Source: Tricholomella constricta (lineage: Eukaryota; Basidiomycota; Agaricomycetes; Agaricales; Lyophyllaceae). From it: DNA of 64,000 nucleotides. Each line of letters begins with the position of its first letter. The first letter of the stretch is position 1. Positions 20,001-29,127 of the stretch are shown here, in pieces. The notes under the pieces were generated by a model that saw only the letters and a program-made list of their open reading frames with translations, did not search any database and was not told the origin of the DNA. A program made the translations under genes and the position numbers. The stretch spans positions 528,132 through 592,131 of the forward strand of contig JAACJP010000029.1 of NCBI GenBank assembly GCA_013368375.1, read 5' to 3'.

Positions 20001-21058
20001 TGCTTGCGCTCTGGGAGCTCATCGAACGCAACTTTGGAGAAGACATCTTCAAAGTCGTGGAGGTGGGTGGGTACGGCGTCGCGGAACGTTTTGGGCACGG
20101 AGTTAGCAGCGTGCGCTTCCGCAAGTCGCTGTGATGTCGTTTGGCTGGCCCGAATATGTTCGGCGGTCGGGGTCGGATGGATCGCGGTCGCGAAGATGCG
20201 ATCGCCATTCAGGAAGGTCTCCGTCAGGAAGTCGTCGGACTCTGGGTCGGGTTCCTCCAGGATCGGAGTGTAGGGGAGGAACTCGTCGTCATCAGAGTCG
20301 TCCTCCACGTACGGATTGGTCGGGGCCCGCAGGTCAGGCTCAATCGTCGGGATGCCATCGGCTCGACAGGCACGGATTGCTGTGCGCACTTTGGTACGTG
20401 CGCGCCGATCGGCTTTGACCTCATCCTTGCAGGTGTCGCACTGCATCGGACAGCGACTCATCTTCACCTCTTTGGTCTCCCAGTCGATCTCAGGGTTGTG
20501 GTTTTTAAGCCAGTTGAACCCGAGGATCATGTCGTGCTTGCCTAACTGGGTGACCCCGAAGACGGCTCGTTCGGTATGACCATTGTATCGCAAGACAGCT
20601 TCTACGATGCAAGAGACCGAACCGCCTTCGTTGAGGGTGCCGTCTACGTTGTAAACTGGGGATGGCTGACTCAGCACCTTGGTCGTGAGTTTGTGTTTCT
20701 CGACGAAAGCGATATTGAGAAAGCTGCCGGTCGCTCCGCTGTCCACTAGCGCAGTGACGGCGTGCGACTCCTGGGTGTCGGTGGTCTCCAGTTCAACGTT
20801 GAGCCACAGGGATCTGGGGCAGGGGGAGGCAGCGGCGATGAAGCGACTAGGAAGTCGCTTTTCCCAGCGGGGTAGGCCACGACGCGACGGAGCGATCGGT
20901 TTTGCGACTGCAATCGGTGTCGTCGGGTCGGAGGGGTTTTGTACGTCTTTGTCGGTCGGTTCACTCGTAGGAATAGCAGCAATAATAGGTGTATTGGCAT
21001 CTTCTATGGACAGTGGAGCGAACCGATTACGACTAGACAACGGGGGCGTACGTTCCAC
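17039..21058 (-). CDS. pol: TE-D Pol polyprotein (about 1339 aa plus frameshift junction)
   Basis: The first in-frame codon after the frameshift zone is GTG at 21058; no ATG start is evident, so expression as Gag-Pol is expected. Domains by residue: retropepsin with DSGATG at 106-111; RT about 370-560 with LVQDYRTLNA, FGLTNSPATFQ and YLDDILIY near 519; RNase H (EADSSDFATGAV, DHKNLEYFLTA); integrase zinc finger (HHDSKVAGHPG..C-x2-C); D,D-35-E core (VDFITELP, SDRGPQFVAEF, TERVNQ); and a chromodomain (YEVEKILDSR, LWKGYGYEEASWEP) about residues 1255-1305, which in this clade directs integration to modified histones. The ORF has no break. It ends IQKGG-stop, the last codons being the polypurine tract. 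Confidence 0.96.
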   Translation of the reverse strand: MERTPPLSSRNRFAPLSIEDANTPIIAAIPTSEPTDKDVQNPSDPTTPIAVAKPIAPSRRGLPRWEKRLPSRFIAAASPCPRSLWLNVELETTDTQESHAVTALVDSGATGSFLNIAFVEKHKLTTKVLSQPSPVYNVDGTLNEGGSVSCIVEAVLRYNGHTERAVFGVTQLGKHDMILGFNWLKNHNPEIDWETKEVKMSRCPMQCDTCKDEVKADRRARTKVRTAIRACRADGIPTIEPDLRAPTNPYVEDDSDDDEFLPYTPILEEPDPESDDFLTETFLNGDRIFATAIHPTPTAEHIRASQTTSQRLAEAHAANSVPKTFRDAVPTHLHDFEDVFSKVAFDELPERKQWDHAIELEPGASPTGTKVYPLSPAEQVELDAFLKENLETGRIRPSKSPMASPVFFIKKKDGSLRLVQDYRTLNALTVKNRYPLPLISELVNNLRGARYFTKLDVRWGYNNVRIKEGDEWKAAFRTNRGLFEPLVMFFGLTNSPATFQTMMNDIFRDLIAEGVVCVYLDDILIYTKTLEEHRRVARLVLDRLREHQLFLKPEKCEFEQTKIEYLGLIISQGQAEMDPVKVAGVLEWPAPKNKKEVQAFLGFTNFYRRFIQDFSHHARPLFDLTGKDVAWRWGESEQSAFGLLKSAITSGPVLMFPDDDRPYRIEADSSDFATGAVLSQESPSDGKWHPVAFYSKSLNAVERNYEIHDKEMLAIIRSLEEWRHFVEGAKHKVEIWTDHKNLEYFLTAKKLNRRQARWSLYLANFDFALHHRPGRSMGKPDALSRRSDHGDGSADNADIVLLKPEFFAVRATEGLVLVGEEDDVLKAIRKGNRDGAQEDAVAKAAQLVRASKIAGRSLRFGEWGEEGGLLTFRGRIYVPNVPDLRRHIVEHHHDSKVAGHPGRWKTLELVSRNYWWPQMSRFIGSYTSTCDMCLRTKPRRQLPVGQLQPLPIPEGRWNVVSVDFITELPESNGHDAIMNVVDSVGKRAHFIASHTTCSALGAANLYRRHVWKLHGLPDAFVSDRGPQFVAEFTRELYRLLGIKLSASTAYHPQTDGQTERVNQELEQFLRVFCNERQNDWEDLLPDAEFSYNNHVHSATQQTPFLLDTGRHPRMGFEPRRGASKNESADEFVERMKEAQEEAKAALSKAKDDMERYYNQRHAPTPDYQPGDKVYLDATDISTTRPSKKLSHRYLGPFVVQRRVGPLAYRLLLPQSMKRIHPVFHVVKLIPAVTDPIEGRRSNPPPPPDIIDDEPHYEVEKILDSRTFRKKLQYKVLWKGYGYEEASWEPRENVTAPDLVRKFHRDNPDAARHIRGMFTLSPAIFATATPHRVVAIQKGG

Positions 21059-21069
21059 CCGTTGTGCGA

Positions 21070-22314
21070 TTAAAAACCCTCCTCAGCGTCGGAGGTGCCC
21101 GCGTCGGCCGACGATGGAGTCTGGTCGGCGGGAACTGCGTCTTTGCGGGCTAGACGCTCCATGATGAGCGCCTCCAGCTCGTCGTCGAGCATGTGGCGCA
21201 CGTCCCAGCGCAAGGGACAGTCACGCGAGTAGTGACCCTTCTTCTTGCACCGGAAGCAGTGGTCGTCGGCAGGTGCGACCCGGTCGCGCATCCGATCGAC
21301 ATCCATCGGGACGCCCTGGGGGAGCGGCCTAGGGGCTGGTGCGATGGGAGCGCGAGGGGCGGGAGGGGCAGAAGCGGGAGTGGGAATGGGAGTGGGGGCA
21401 GTAGCGAACGCCCATCGTGCGGCTACGGCGGTGGTTGGGCGGCCATCCGGCGCCTTTGCCGGGACCATCCGACGGTGGAAGTCGTCCTCCGACCTCATGA
21501 TGAAGTCTTGAGAACGGGCGATCCTCAGCCACTCCTCAATCTTCTCGTCGTGCGGGCGACCCGTGGTGATGCTTCCAAGTCGCCTCGAAAGCTTTGGGTC
21601 CATGCCCCGACGGAATTTGAGGACCAGGTGGCGCCCATCGGGGTAGCCTGCCTTGACCCACAGGGATCGGAACGAGTCGATGTACTCGTCGATCGACCGA
21701 CCGTTCTGGAAGTACGCCGTCGACTCCAAGATGAGCGCGGCGTCAGCGACTTCGTCGAAGAGGAAGAACTCGCCGCGGAAGGTGTCTTCGAAGTCCTTCC
21801 AGGCAGGAAAGACGTCCTTGGCGGTTCCGAACTGGAACACCCGACTGACGAAGTCGGCGGCTCGTCCGTGCTGCATGTACGACAGCACCCATACGATTCG
21901 GGCGTGGTCGTCGGCGAAGCTTCCCCCGCACAAGGAGAAGTAGAGGTTGCAGGCGTTCCAGAACGCGCGACCGCCTGACCGGGCGCCGTCGTAAATGGGA
22001 GGGGGCGACGGTCGGAGGTGGTGCGATCCTGATTGCGGAGCGCCTGGCAGCAGAGGGGTCGTCGCAGGCGACGGAGGGATCGTCTCAGGCGGCGGAGGGG
22101 TCGTGTCTGCTTCGGGAGCAGCGGGGGTGGGATTGGGGGGTGTCCCCGACATGAGTTTTTCGAAAAGAGCGGAGAGGCGGTCCATAGAGGCCGAGTTGGA
22201 TGTGTTGGAGGCGGAGAGAGCCGAAATCGTGGCTTCCATATTCGCCAACCGCTCCTCCGTCGTGAGGAAGGGAGAGAACGGTCGTTCGAGCGGCATGTCA
22301 CCAAATTCGGACAT
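21070..22314 (-). CDS. gag: TE-D Gag (414 aa)
   Basis: The minus-strand ATG-type start at 22314 lies about 125 nt inside the 5' LTR. A short N-terminal coiled coil (RLANMEATISALSASN) is followed by a proline-rich linker, a Ty3-type capsid region (YFSLCGGSFADDHARIVWVL, then FRGEFFLFDEVADA, about residues 130-290) and one CCHC zinc knuckle (CFRCKKKGHYSRDC) near 21250. TAA at 21072-21070 terminates Gag. The protein assembles particles and packages RNA. Confidence 0.94.
   Translation of the reverse strand: MSEFGDMPLERPFSPFLTTEERLANMEATISALSASNTSNSASMDRLSALFEKLMSGTPPNPTPAAPEADTTPPPPETIPPSPATTPLLPGAPQSGSHHLRPSPPPIYDGARSGGRAFWNACNLYFSLCGGSFADDHARIVWVLSYMQHGRAADFVSRVFQFGTAKDVFPAWKDFEDTFRGEFFLFDEVADAALILESTAYFQNGRSIDEYIDSFRSLWVKAGYPDGRHLVLKFRRGMDPKLSRRLGSITTGRPHDEKIEEWLRIARSQDFIMRSEDDFHRRMVPAKAPDGRPTTAVAARWAFATAPTPIPTPASAPPAPRAPIAPAPRPLPQGVPMDVDRMRDRVAPADDHCFRCKKKGHYSRDCPLRWDVRHMLDDELEALIMERLARKDAVPADQTPSSADAGTSDAEEGF
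21073..21079 (-). promoter_or_regulatory. Predicted -1 ribosomal frameshift site G GGT TTT
   Basis: Gag frame: GAG GAG GGT TTT TAA. The heptamer GGGTTTT fits X-XXY-YYZ in phase, directly before the stop. A -1 slip gives GGG TTT TTA ATC GCA CAA CGG GTG, which is the pol frame. Pol in its own frame is closed by a TGA just upstream, so the shift must occur in this small window. Confidence 0.7.
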
Positions 22315-22439
22315 CTCGAAACGGGACTGGGCGGGCGATCAGAGCGAGCGCGCGTTGGACGGTCGCGTGTAGCAGACGCGTGTTTCGGCGCGGAAGCTGG
22401 TCGGTCAGCTTCGTCGGGTTTCTAAGTACACTATTCTGC

Positions 22440-22913
22440 TGTTAGGGCGACCTTTAGAGCAGAGCTTAGTCGTACTGGCAAAGGGGAATCCAAAGTTATA
22501 TTGTTGTACTGTAATGAGGTAAATAAGGCTTACCTGGCAAAGGGGAATCCAAAGAGAATAGTGTAAAGGATTCCCAGTTGCCAGGGGGCCGGCTATATAC
22601 AAATGTGATACATGAGGGCAGGCTCTCCATAGTGTACTGCACATGTGATAATAACGACATGTGATAACCATGACAGGTGATAATGATGAGCGGGTTCCGG
22701 ATGCTGTCTGATGGTAACCGTCGTCGGGATGTCAGGTGATCGGGAATATGAACAGGGAAATGAGGGGAATGACAGGAAGTGAGTAAGGTAAATATATACA
22801 CCGACGCTTGGGTCAGAGCGTCGGGGTCGGGATCGCGATTGATCAGGAGCGAGCGCACGTGTCGGGGAACAGTTGGTGAGCGTCGGAGGGCGTGAACGGG
22901 TGTTCCCCTAACA
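22440..22913 (-). repeat. TE-D 5' LTR
   Basis: Second copy of the 474-bp LTR, same ends. On the minus strand the primer-binding region would be the sequence left of 22440 (GCAGAATAGTGTACTTAG); it is not the usual initiator-Met complement and was not assigned. The flank GCAAC (22914-22918) repeats the left flank. Confidence 0.97.
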
Positions 22914-23240
22914 GCAACGAGAGAGCAAGCTAAGAGTCGATCAATGTATAAACCCGAAGATACTGTTATTGTTCAGGTTGGAGATATTCTATCTCCAACC
23001 CAGGCTTATATACTACATCGCCGAGCCAGTGACTAAGGCGGTATGTAAAGGCGCTGACTACTGATGAGTAACAATTGTCCAGCTGACTGATAGGAATCTG
23101 AGTAGTGGTGTCGGTGTGGGAGTAATGGCTACGAAATAGGCGTAAGAACAGTATGGCGGTCAGCAAGTATGTCTAAGGCAGGGGCCATGGAGGCCGATGA
23201 CAGAGAACAAGAGACTAAGCAATAATAGGAGTGGGCGCAC
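22914..23240 (-). repeat. Right part of the LTR-like sequence split by TE-D
   Basis: Continuation of 16426-16564. Minus-strand features include TATATAAG near 23010 and a perfect hairpin, GTTGGAGATA (22977-22986) with TATCTCCAAC (22990-22999), just downstream of it in LTR orientation. No coding potential. Confidence 0.45.
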
Positions 23241-23456
23241 GGTGCAGCCCCTTACAGTGTTAAGCACGTCGACATCAAATACCATTTCCTCCGCGAGCGA
23301 GTCGCATCCAAAGAACTTATCATCCGCTACATAAACACCAAAGACAATGTCGCCGACTTGTTCACCAAAGCCCTTCCCCTCCCACAATTCTCTCGCCTCC
23401 GCAGCATGCTCGGTCTCCACCATGATTCCACACAAGGAGGAGCACACTTACGGTGA
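23240..23456 (+). pseudogene. Ty1/copia RNase H, C-terminal fragment
   Basis: A plus-strand frame contains SVKHVDIKYHFLRERV, then YINTKDNVADLFTKALP and SRLRSMLGL, the conserved end of Ty1/copia RNase H, closed by TGA at 23454-23456. Everything upstream is missing, replaced by the LTR-like block. It is a 3' remnant of a copia element. Confidence 0.85.
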
Positions 23457-23463
23457 GGAGGAG

Positions 23464-24180
23464 TGTTGCGATCCAGTGAACCGCGAACCACCGTAAGCGC
23501 GCCCAATCCTTTCATCCTTTCATCTTTCCATTCCTTTCATACTTTATCACAAAGACTCTTTGTTATACCATACACAAAGGACATACCATACATATATATA
23601 CTTACCTTAGGATATCTGGATACCCTTAGTTCTTGTACACAGACTAAGGGTAAGCCGCTTTTACATTATCATTGACGGACACTTTACTTATTCTACTGTA
23701 GATATTTCTGTGTTCTTCTAGGTATGGCACACAGAATATAGTTCTTGTACACAGACTAAGGATATTTCTGTGTTCTTCTAGTTAACCTACAGATTGGATT
23801 CTAACACAATATGTTGTATATCAGTGTGGAATTACATTTCTAGTACTTAGTCACTCACAGCCTCAAGCCTAGCGAACAAGCTAACACTCTCAGTAAGTTG
23901 TGTAGCCTTTTCACTGTGCACAACGTGCTGGCCCTTTCAATACTCTTGGTTTGACTCCACTTCCTTTGGCGTAATTTTCTTATTCTCTCTATATTTTTCT
24001 TTCTACTTGTCCTTCACACTGATGGGGTTGTGTTGGGACTTGTCCCCTTTTCTATCTCACCACTTATGTACTTCTTGACACGTGATCACACATATACCTC
24101 CGTGTCGCCGTGTTGCCATCCTCAGCTGTTCCTTACCTCTATCTGAACGGTGAGGATTCCGTGTTCTAGATCGAATCAGG
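23464..24180 (+). repeat. Probable copia 3' LTR (right border not determined)
   Basis: A purine run GGTGAGGAGGAG precedes TGTTGCGATCC at 23464, as a polypurine tract precedes an LTR. Inside are a TATATATA box (about 23595) and an internal repeat TTCTTGTACACAGACTAAGG at about 23632 and 23742. No partner copy is in the window, so the end near 24.1-24.2 kb is only an estimate. Confidence 0.5.
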
Positions 24181-24902
24181 CCATCAGTTATGCATCGGGG
24201 CAGGCGAGAGGAAAAGGATGGCTTACAGTGATGTGATACATCATCGGTCGATGCTAATCATCATTAGTTATACATGGGGGGGAAGAAAAGGAAAGGATGG
24301 TGTAGTAGGTGTAATACTGGATAATATCGGTGCTATAATGCATCATTTGTCAAAGCTTACTAGGGTGCATGATGCATCAGTATTAAATGGTTATTATCAT
24401 TGTTGATGCATTACAACCACAGGGTCTGGTAACTGAGTGGGACTACAGAACCAGGCTAATGTGGGCAGGGTCGGTAGGCTGGAATGGTGCTAGTGGTTTT
24501 GGGAGATGCAGTCAGGAGGAGGGGGAGTTGGGGGGACACCTCATGTATCAGTCCTTGAGAGTTAGGGCTCTATGCAAGGTGTAGGGATGGTAGGGTTGGC
24601 ATTGTTACGGTGATAGTCAATTTTGTCAGTACTGATTTTGGTGGGTCCTGCCTACGGTAAGAGCTCCCGGCTAATCGCTGCCAGAGGGCTGGTGCAAGAG
24701 AAAGGGAGGGTTCCCCGGGAGGTTTTACTGGAATGTGGGCATCCATGCATGGAACTCCAAAGTCACGGAAATGGAAAATGGAGGAAATGCCCAATTGGAC
24801 CATCCCGTCAATACTACTACTACTACTACTACAACAACTGGACCTACCTGCTGAGACTAATGTTATATTACACTTGCAATGTTAATATGCTCCAGGCAAT
24901 GT
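24181..24902. other. Non-coding stretch with a TAC microsatellite
   Basis: No supported gene. About eight TAC triplets run near 24811-24832, followed by CAACAAC. Purine-rich and otherwise featureless. Confidence 0.6.
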
Positions 24903-26390
24903 TTAAACAATTGAAAGGGGGCGAGATGGTGTCTGGGTGAGTTGATCAATGTCCCTCAATTGTGAAGCTGCTTTTCTCTCCCTCCAGAATGCCCAAGCAG
25001 TCAAAATATCCTTAATATACTCTGTCACAAAAGCATTACTCTCATGGAAGGCTGTCCTTACCGTCTGTGTGCCAAAAGTAAGAGCTCCTACAGTAGGGAC
25101 TGAACGGACACTGTTAGCACGATTAGGATGCGAATGGAGGATAGGTCCACGCACTCATAGTAAGGAGTATATTCCAACTTCCTGGGGCAGCAGTATCGAT
25201 CCGACCAAAGAGAATAGCTATCCTGTTGAATACAATGAAACATGTAGTCTTGTATGGGAACCAAAAACAAACCCAAATGCCAAGCCACCAATAAGGGTGA
25301 ACGAAACCATGCGGATATATGTCGAAAGTAAAACTCCCGATTTTTCCCTGTTCATGCGTCGAAAGGCGCCAAAATTTCGATACATGATGTACAACATGTA
25401 GACTATTAGGAAAGTTAATTGCTAAACTGCCAACTGAATAAATGCTAGAACGCACGTTCCATTGGATAGACTGTTACAGCAGAAAGAACGGATGCGATAA
25501 AATTGATCTTGGTCCTGGCGTATATACTTAATTGGTATGGGATCAAGATATGGAATGTGATGCCACTCACGGTATTGACGACTCTGCTATATGGCAATAG
25601 AAATTCCCCGACGTAGGTTGAATGGTTGAAGGGTCATTGACAAGCTGCCATAATGCAATCTTTTGTTCGCGTACACATATATAATGAGAGAAAGAATTAC
25701 CAGGAAGACTCCTGCAAACTGACATGCAAAGCAGAGCCAGGGCAGAAGAACAAGCTAGAGGTAAGGGTGTCAGTGGCATAGAACAATTCAAAGTTCACTG
25801 TTCACGGTACAATCTTAGTTCCCCTCGATGGCCTGGAGTCCATGTTATTTTGCCATACCATCGACATTACTTGGATACAGAACTTTAGTTGGATAGTGTC
25901 AGCGACGAACTCGAGGAAAGACAAGGTTTAAATCGGACTCACGTCGATTGTAAAGCAAGCATAAGACGTTATGCATCTGATGATTGGTATACAAGTTGGA
26001 GGGCGGGAAGTTGCTGAAGAGGAAAGTTGACTCACAAAAGCGGAGATGCATATATCAGGGCTGATTGCAAGAAGCATAATCCGAAAGGCGGTGAATGTGA
26101 TTGTGTCTGCCTGCCTACGATGAGGAGGTAGGACAAAGAGTACATGATGAACGATGAAAGAAGTCCAACCCAGACGGCTCGTCGTGGAATTCTGGAGGAG
26201 AATACGACTGGTGCTAGCACAGCAGTATTTAGAAACACACCAAGGAAAGCGAAGACATCGAAAAGAATGACTGGTATAACATAGAAGCGGCCCAGCGCCA
26301 GTGCCGTGTCCTGCATGGCGAATACAAAGGTGATGAGCGAAACAGTGGCTGAAAGATATTGCACTAACCTCTTATACTGTCGCTGGAATT
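24903..26390 (-). pseudogene. 7TM-like fungal membrane protein, decayed
   Basis: Minus-strand exons can be followed with GT-AG borders: about 26364-26037 (IPVILFDVFAFLGVFLNT, MYSLSYLLIVG, PPFGLCFLQSALIYA), then short exons giving LCITSYACFTID, VMSMVWQNNMDSRP, LVLLPWLCFACQFAGVFL, SGNFYCHIAE and LIVYMLYIMYRNFGAFRR, and finally SVPTVGALTFGTQ and DILTAWAFWRERKAASQL, ending at 24903-24905. Hydrophobic segments, the CH motif and the final FGT..AW.FW box match a family of seven-helix proteins common in Agaricomycetes whose function is not known to me. One in-frame TAG at 25424-25422 interrupts the sixth segment and the N-terminal exon is unclear, so I call it a pseudogene. The last 100 bp has a diverged inverted copy at 39390-39560. 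Confidence 0.6.
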
Positions 26391-26399
26391 TCTTCGAAA

Positions 26400-28090
26400 C
26401 CGGCGATCAGTACATATCACATCATGTGTTGTTATCGAATCGACGGAACACTAAAAATTAACGACAACTGATGAAGGAACGCGCAGCGCTAAGCATGAAC
26501 TTCGGACCCCAGGCTTACAGGACACAGGAACTCACTTTAAAACACTTGAACAGGCTCATCCAATACACATCGTGACAGGCAAGACCACTAGATTCGCTGG
26601 GGATGCGCTATGGAGCTAGAAACACGGCCCCTCACCCTGCAAAAAGATTTCATTGATTATCTTGCGAAGCATTGGACTTGGTGTCGTAACTTGCGAGTCA
26701 CAGCCGATGCTATCAATCACTGAAGCTTGAAGGTCCAAAGCGTGTCTGTCGAATTCAGATGCGTCAAGGAGGTGATCGAACTTGAACGTCGCCCTTACAC
26801 AGCATTTCAAGATGGCGGCTTACAGCACAGTTCCAAGCGCAATTCAAAGAGATAGGATGCACGAGGTCAGGTCAGGCCTGAAGGTCTGTCAGTCTGTGTT
26901 TTCACCGCAAAGTTTACCAAGAGACTACAAGGCAGCAACGAGCACGAGGGCACAGAGCTCTGAGGAGCCTTCTGGAGAGTCCCACACACGCATCGGATGA
27001 TGTCTGATGATGTACCCACTATAGCCTACGACCTGATTCGAGACGTGATGATGTTGAACGTTGAGTTCTGGCAACCAGCGGTCGCCATCATATAAGGAGG
27101 TAAAGATGATGCCCGTTATGTAGACGCTCTGAGTCTCCCACGAAGCTCTGTCGCCAACCCATGTGGTTGGCTGACCGTGAGGAATTGTGCATTTCAAAGG
27201 AGCATTGCGCACTTCGTGATTTCTCATGTCTTATTTGCCGTCTTTGTCCCGAACTTGGGAGGACTAGCCAGAGGGACAGACTGAGGGGAGTAGCATTAAA
27301 CCGTGTAAGTAACTTATGAGGTAGAATGTGAACTGATGTAAGCTGAGTGGGCGAAAGCGCGAAGCGCTTCCCGGTGTAAGGAAAGGAGGTTAACCCAAGC
27401 CCAGACAGCCGAGACGAGCTGCGATCGGGTGGGTGGGAAACCCGGACTCGCGTGCTCGGCGAGGGTCGTGAGACGAGCCAACATTTCACTCACACCAGCT
27501 AGTTGCGTATAAGAAATGTTCGAGTTAATAGGGAGTGGAGGGTGGGGCAAAGAAAGGAGAGTGAGCCGCTCTCGACGACGGAGGGCTCGAATTCTGTGAA
27601 CGCCGAAGTAGCCGGAGGAGAGAGGACAGCCGGCAACACCCGCCGTTCACACAAAGACTTAGTACATCTAATCTTTCGGTCGTTCCTCGCTTCACAATAG
27701 ATAACAACTCATTGCTTACCCTCTGACTCAGGCTACGCTCGAAAGAATATCCACTGGCCTGAATTGGAAATCAGGTTCATTCAGATGATGTTATAACTCT
27801 GTTATAACTACCTCGTCGTGGTGCTACACGAATACAACTTCAGGTCCGGTAATTTGTACCAGGAAATCTCTCGCTGCCGCGGCGGTTCTTGGACCCATCC
27901 GCAAGACTTCGATCTCCATGCGGCAGGTCTCTGGAGCACATAAGGCCATGATCTCTTCTCTCTGGGGGCATCTATCAATGCTCAATTGATGGGTTGCTCA
28001 CTCGTAAACTGCGTACTGCCAGAAGACAGCCTTTCGCAGGTCATTAATTCCCTAAAAATATTCTTACTCGGTCTACAGAGTCGCTCGTGG
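26400..28090. other. Stretch without a recognisable gene
   Basis: Several ORFs of 60-133 codons occur on both strands (for example minus 27227-26925 and 27489-27088), but none has a recognisable motif, a consistent exon chain or a good splice partner. Possibly decayed exons of the flanking genes. Confidence 0.5.
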
Positions 28091-28099
28091 TATCTGATC

Positions 28100-29054
28100 A
28101 GAATTTGTTGACGTCATCGTTCCGGGGCTTGAGGAGATACAAAATTACACAGATTACACGGTTGCGGCCGCTGATCTCAAGGAATTCATTGGGGTGAGTC
28201 CACCCCGCCCTCCAATCTTTATTCACACCCGGACTGTTGGACTGTAGGGCACGGGCCCATTTATAGGGAAACTCGAGGCTCAGAATCAAGCTCGGAAATG
28301 CTCCCAGGCTTACAATGACCTTCGCCGCGATATCGAAGCGTTCAGAGACGGCTTTAACCTGTTTACGGAAGAACAGGGGGTCGAGCCTCACGATGACATG
28401 CTTCTTCTGCACGGGGAGATCGACAGACTTAACATAGATATCGAATGGTCAGTCCGTCCCAGGATTCTCGTCATTACATCCATTTACGACACCTCAATTT
28501 TGTGTAGCTGCAAATTTATGGTGCGTATTGGGGTTTGCATCATGCTTAGAATTTTGGGACCAAGTATTCTCTCCAGGTACTTGCCATCGGTACATCGTTG
28601 GGCGTCAGTACATCCTTGGTAGAGCCGGGCTCCGTCGCATCGCTGGCTACACTTGGCCTCTTAGGACCAGCAACGACGACCACAATTTTCGTTCGTCCTC
28701 GCAATTTCATGGCAATCTACACCTTTGCTCACACCTTCCCAGTTGGCCGGGACTGCGCCCGCCCTTCTTGGCGTCAAAGGCCTCGTAGCGTGTATTTCCA
28801 GGACTAGCGGTAATTTAAGTTCGGACTCAAGGCCGTCATCCGTGGTGCTGACAGCAGGTTAGTGCTCCCGCCTTTCAAAATTTCAAGATTCATCGGTTTC
28901 GACCCAATCTTGTTTATATTATGCTTTCAAGGTATTTCTGGCGCGCTTGAAGCTGATCAGAGGCACGTATGGAGCCCTTGCGAAAGCTTTGAAAGAGTAC
29001 GCCACGCGGGTTGAGGGGCATGCTTTCAGATTCATTCAAGCAGGATACAGATAA
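28100..29054 (+). CDS. Alpha-helical protein with a hydrophobic hairpin, multi-exon, 5' end unclear
   Basis: Spliced exons give an amphipathic helix region (VDVIVPGLEEIQNY, ending FIG at a GTGAGT donor), then KLEAQNQARKCSQAYNDLRR and FRDGFNLFTEE from about 28249, a short exon, then a hydrophobic Ala/Gly/Thr stretch VLAIGTSLGVSTSLVEP plus SLATLGLLGP from about 28578, and a final helix RGTYGALAKALKEYA near 28960, stop at 29052-29054. Long helices around a membrane-type hairpin resemble the ClyA/Hbl superfamily architecture, but that is only a topology argument. The start and the middle exons after 28700 are uncertain. Its C-terminal helix resembles that of the convergent gene at 29128-30213. 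Confidence 0.5.
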
Positions 29055-29127
29055 TTATAATTGATGATCCTACCGCAGAAAAAGTTGCTTTGCTTTGGTA
29101 ACTCATCCAACGTACCCCTGTTCCATA

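Larger units (their letters stand above)
16565..22913 (-). mobile_element. TE-D: complete chromodomain Ty3 retrotransposon
   Basis: 6349 bp with 474-bp LTRs (16565-17038 and 22440-22913) that I could not distinguish by eye. The ends are TGTTAGGG..CCCTAACA and both flanks are GCAAC (16560-16564 and 22914-22918). It encodes full-length gag and pol on the minus strand, linked by a -1 slippery site. Identical LTRs, intact frames and a perfect 5-bp duplication point to a recent, possibly still active insertion. Confidence 0.97.

Noticed and set aside
22040..22300. Plus-strand ORFs opposite TE-D gag
   Set aside because: GC-rich antisense shadows; the minus-strand gag has capsid and zinc-knuckle motifs.
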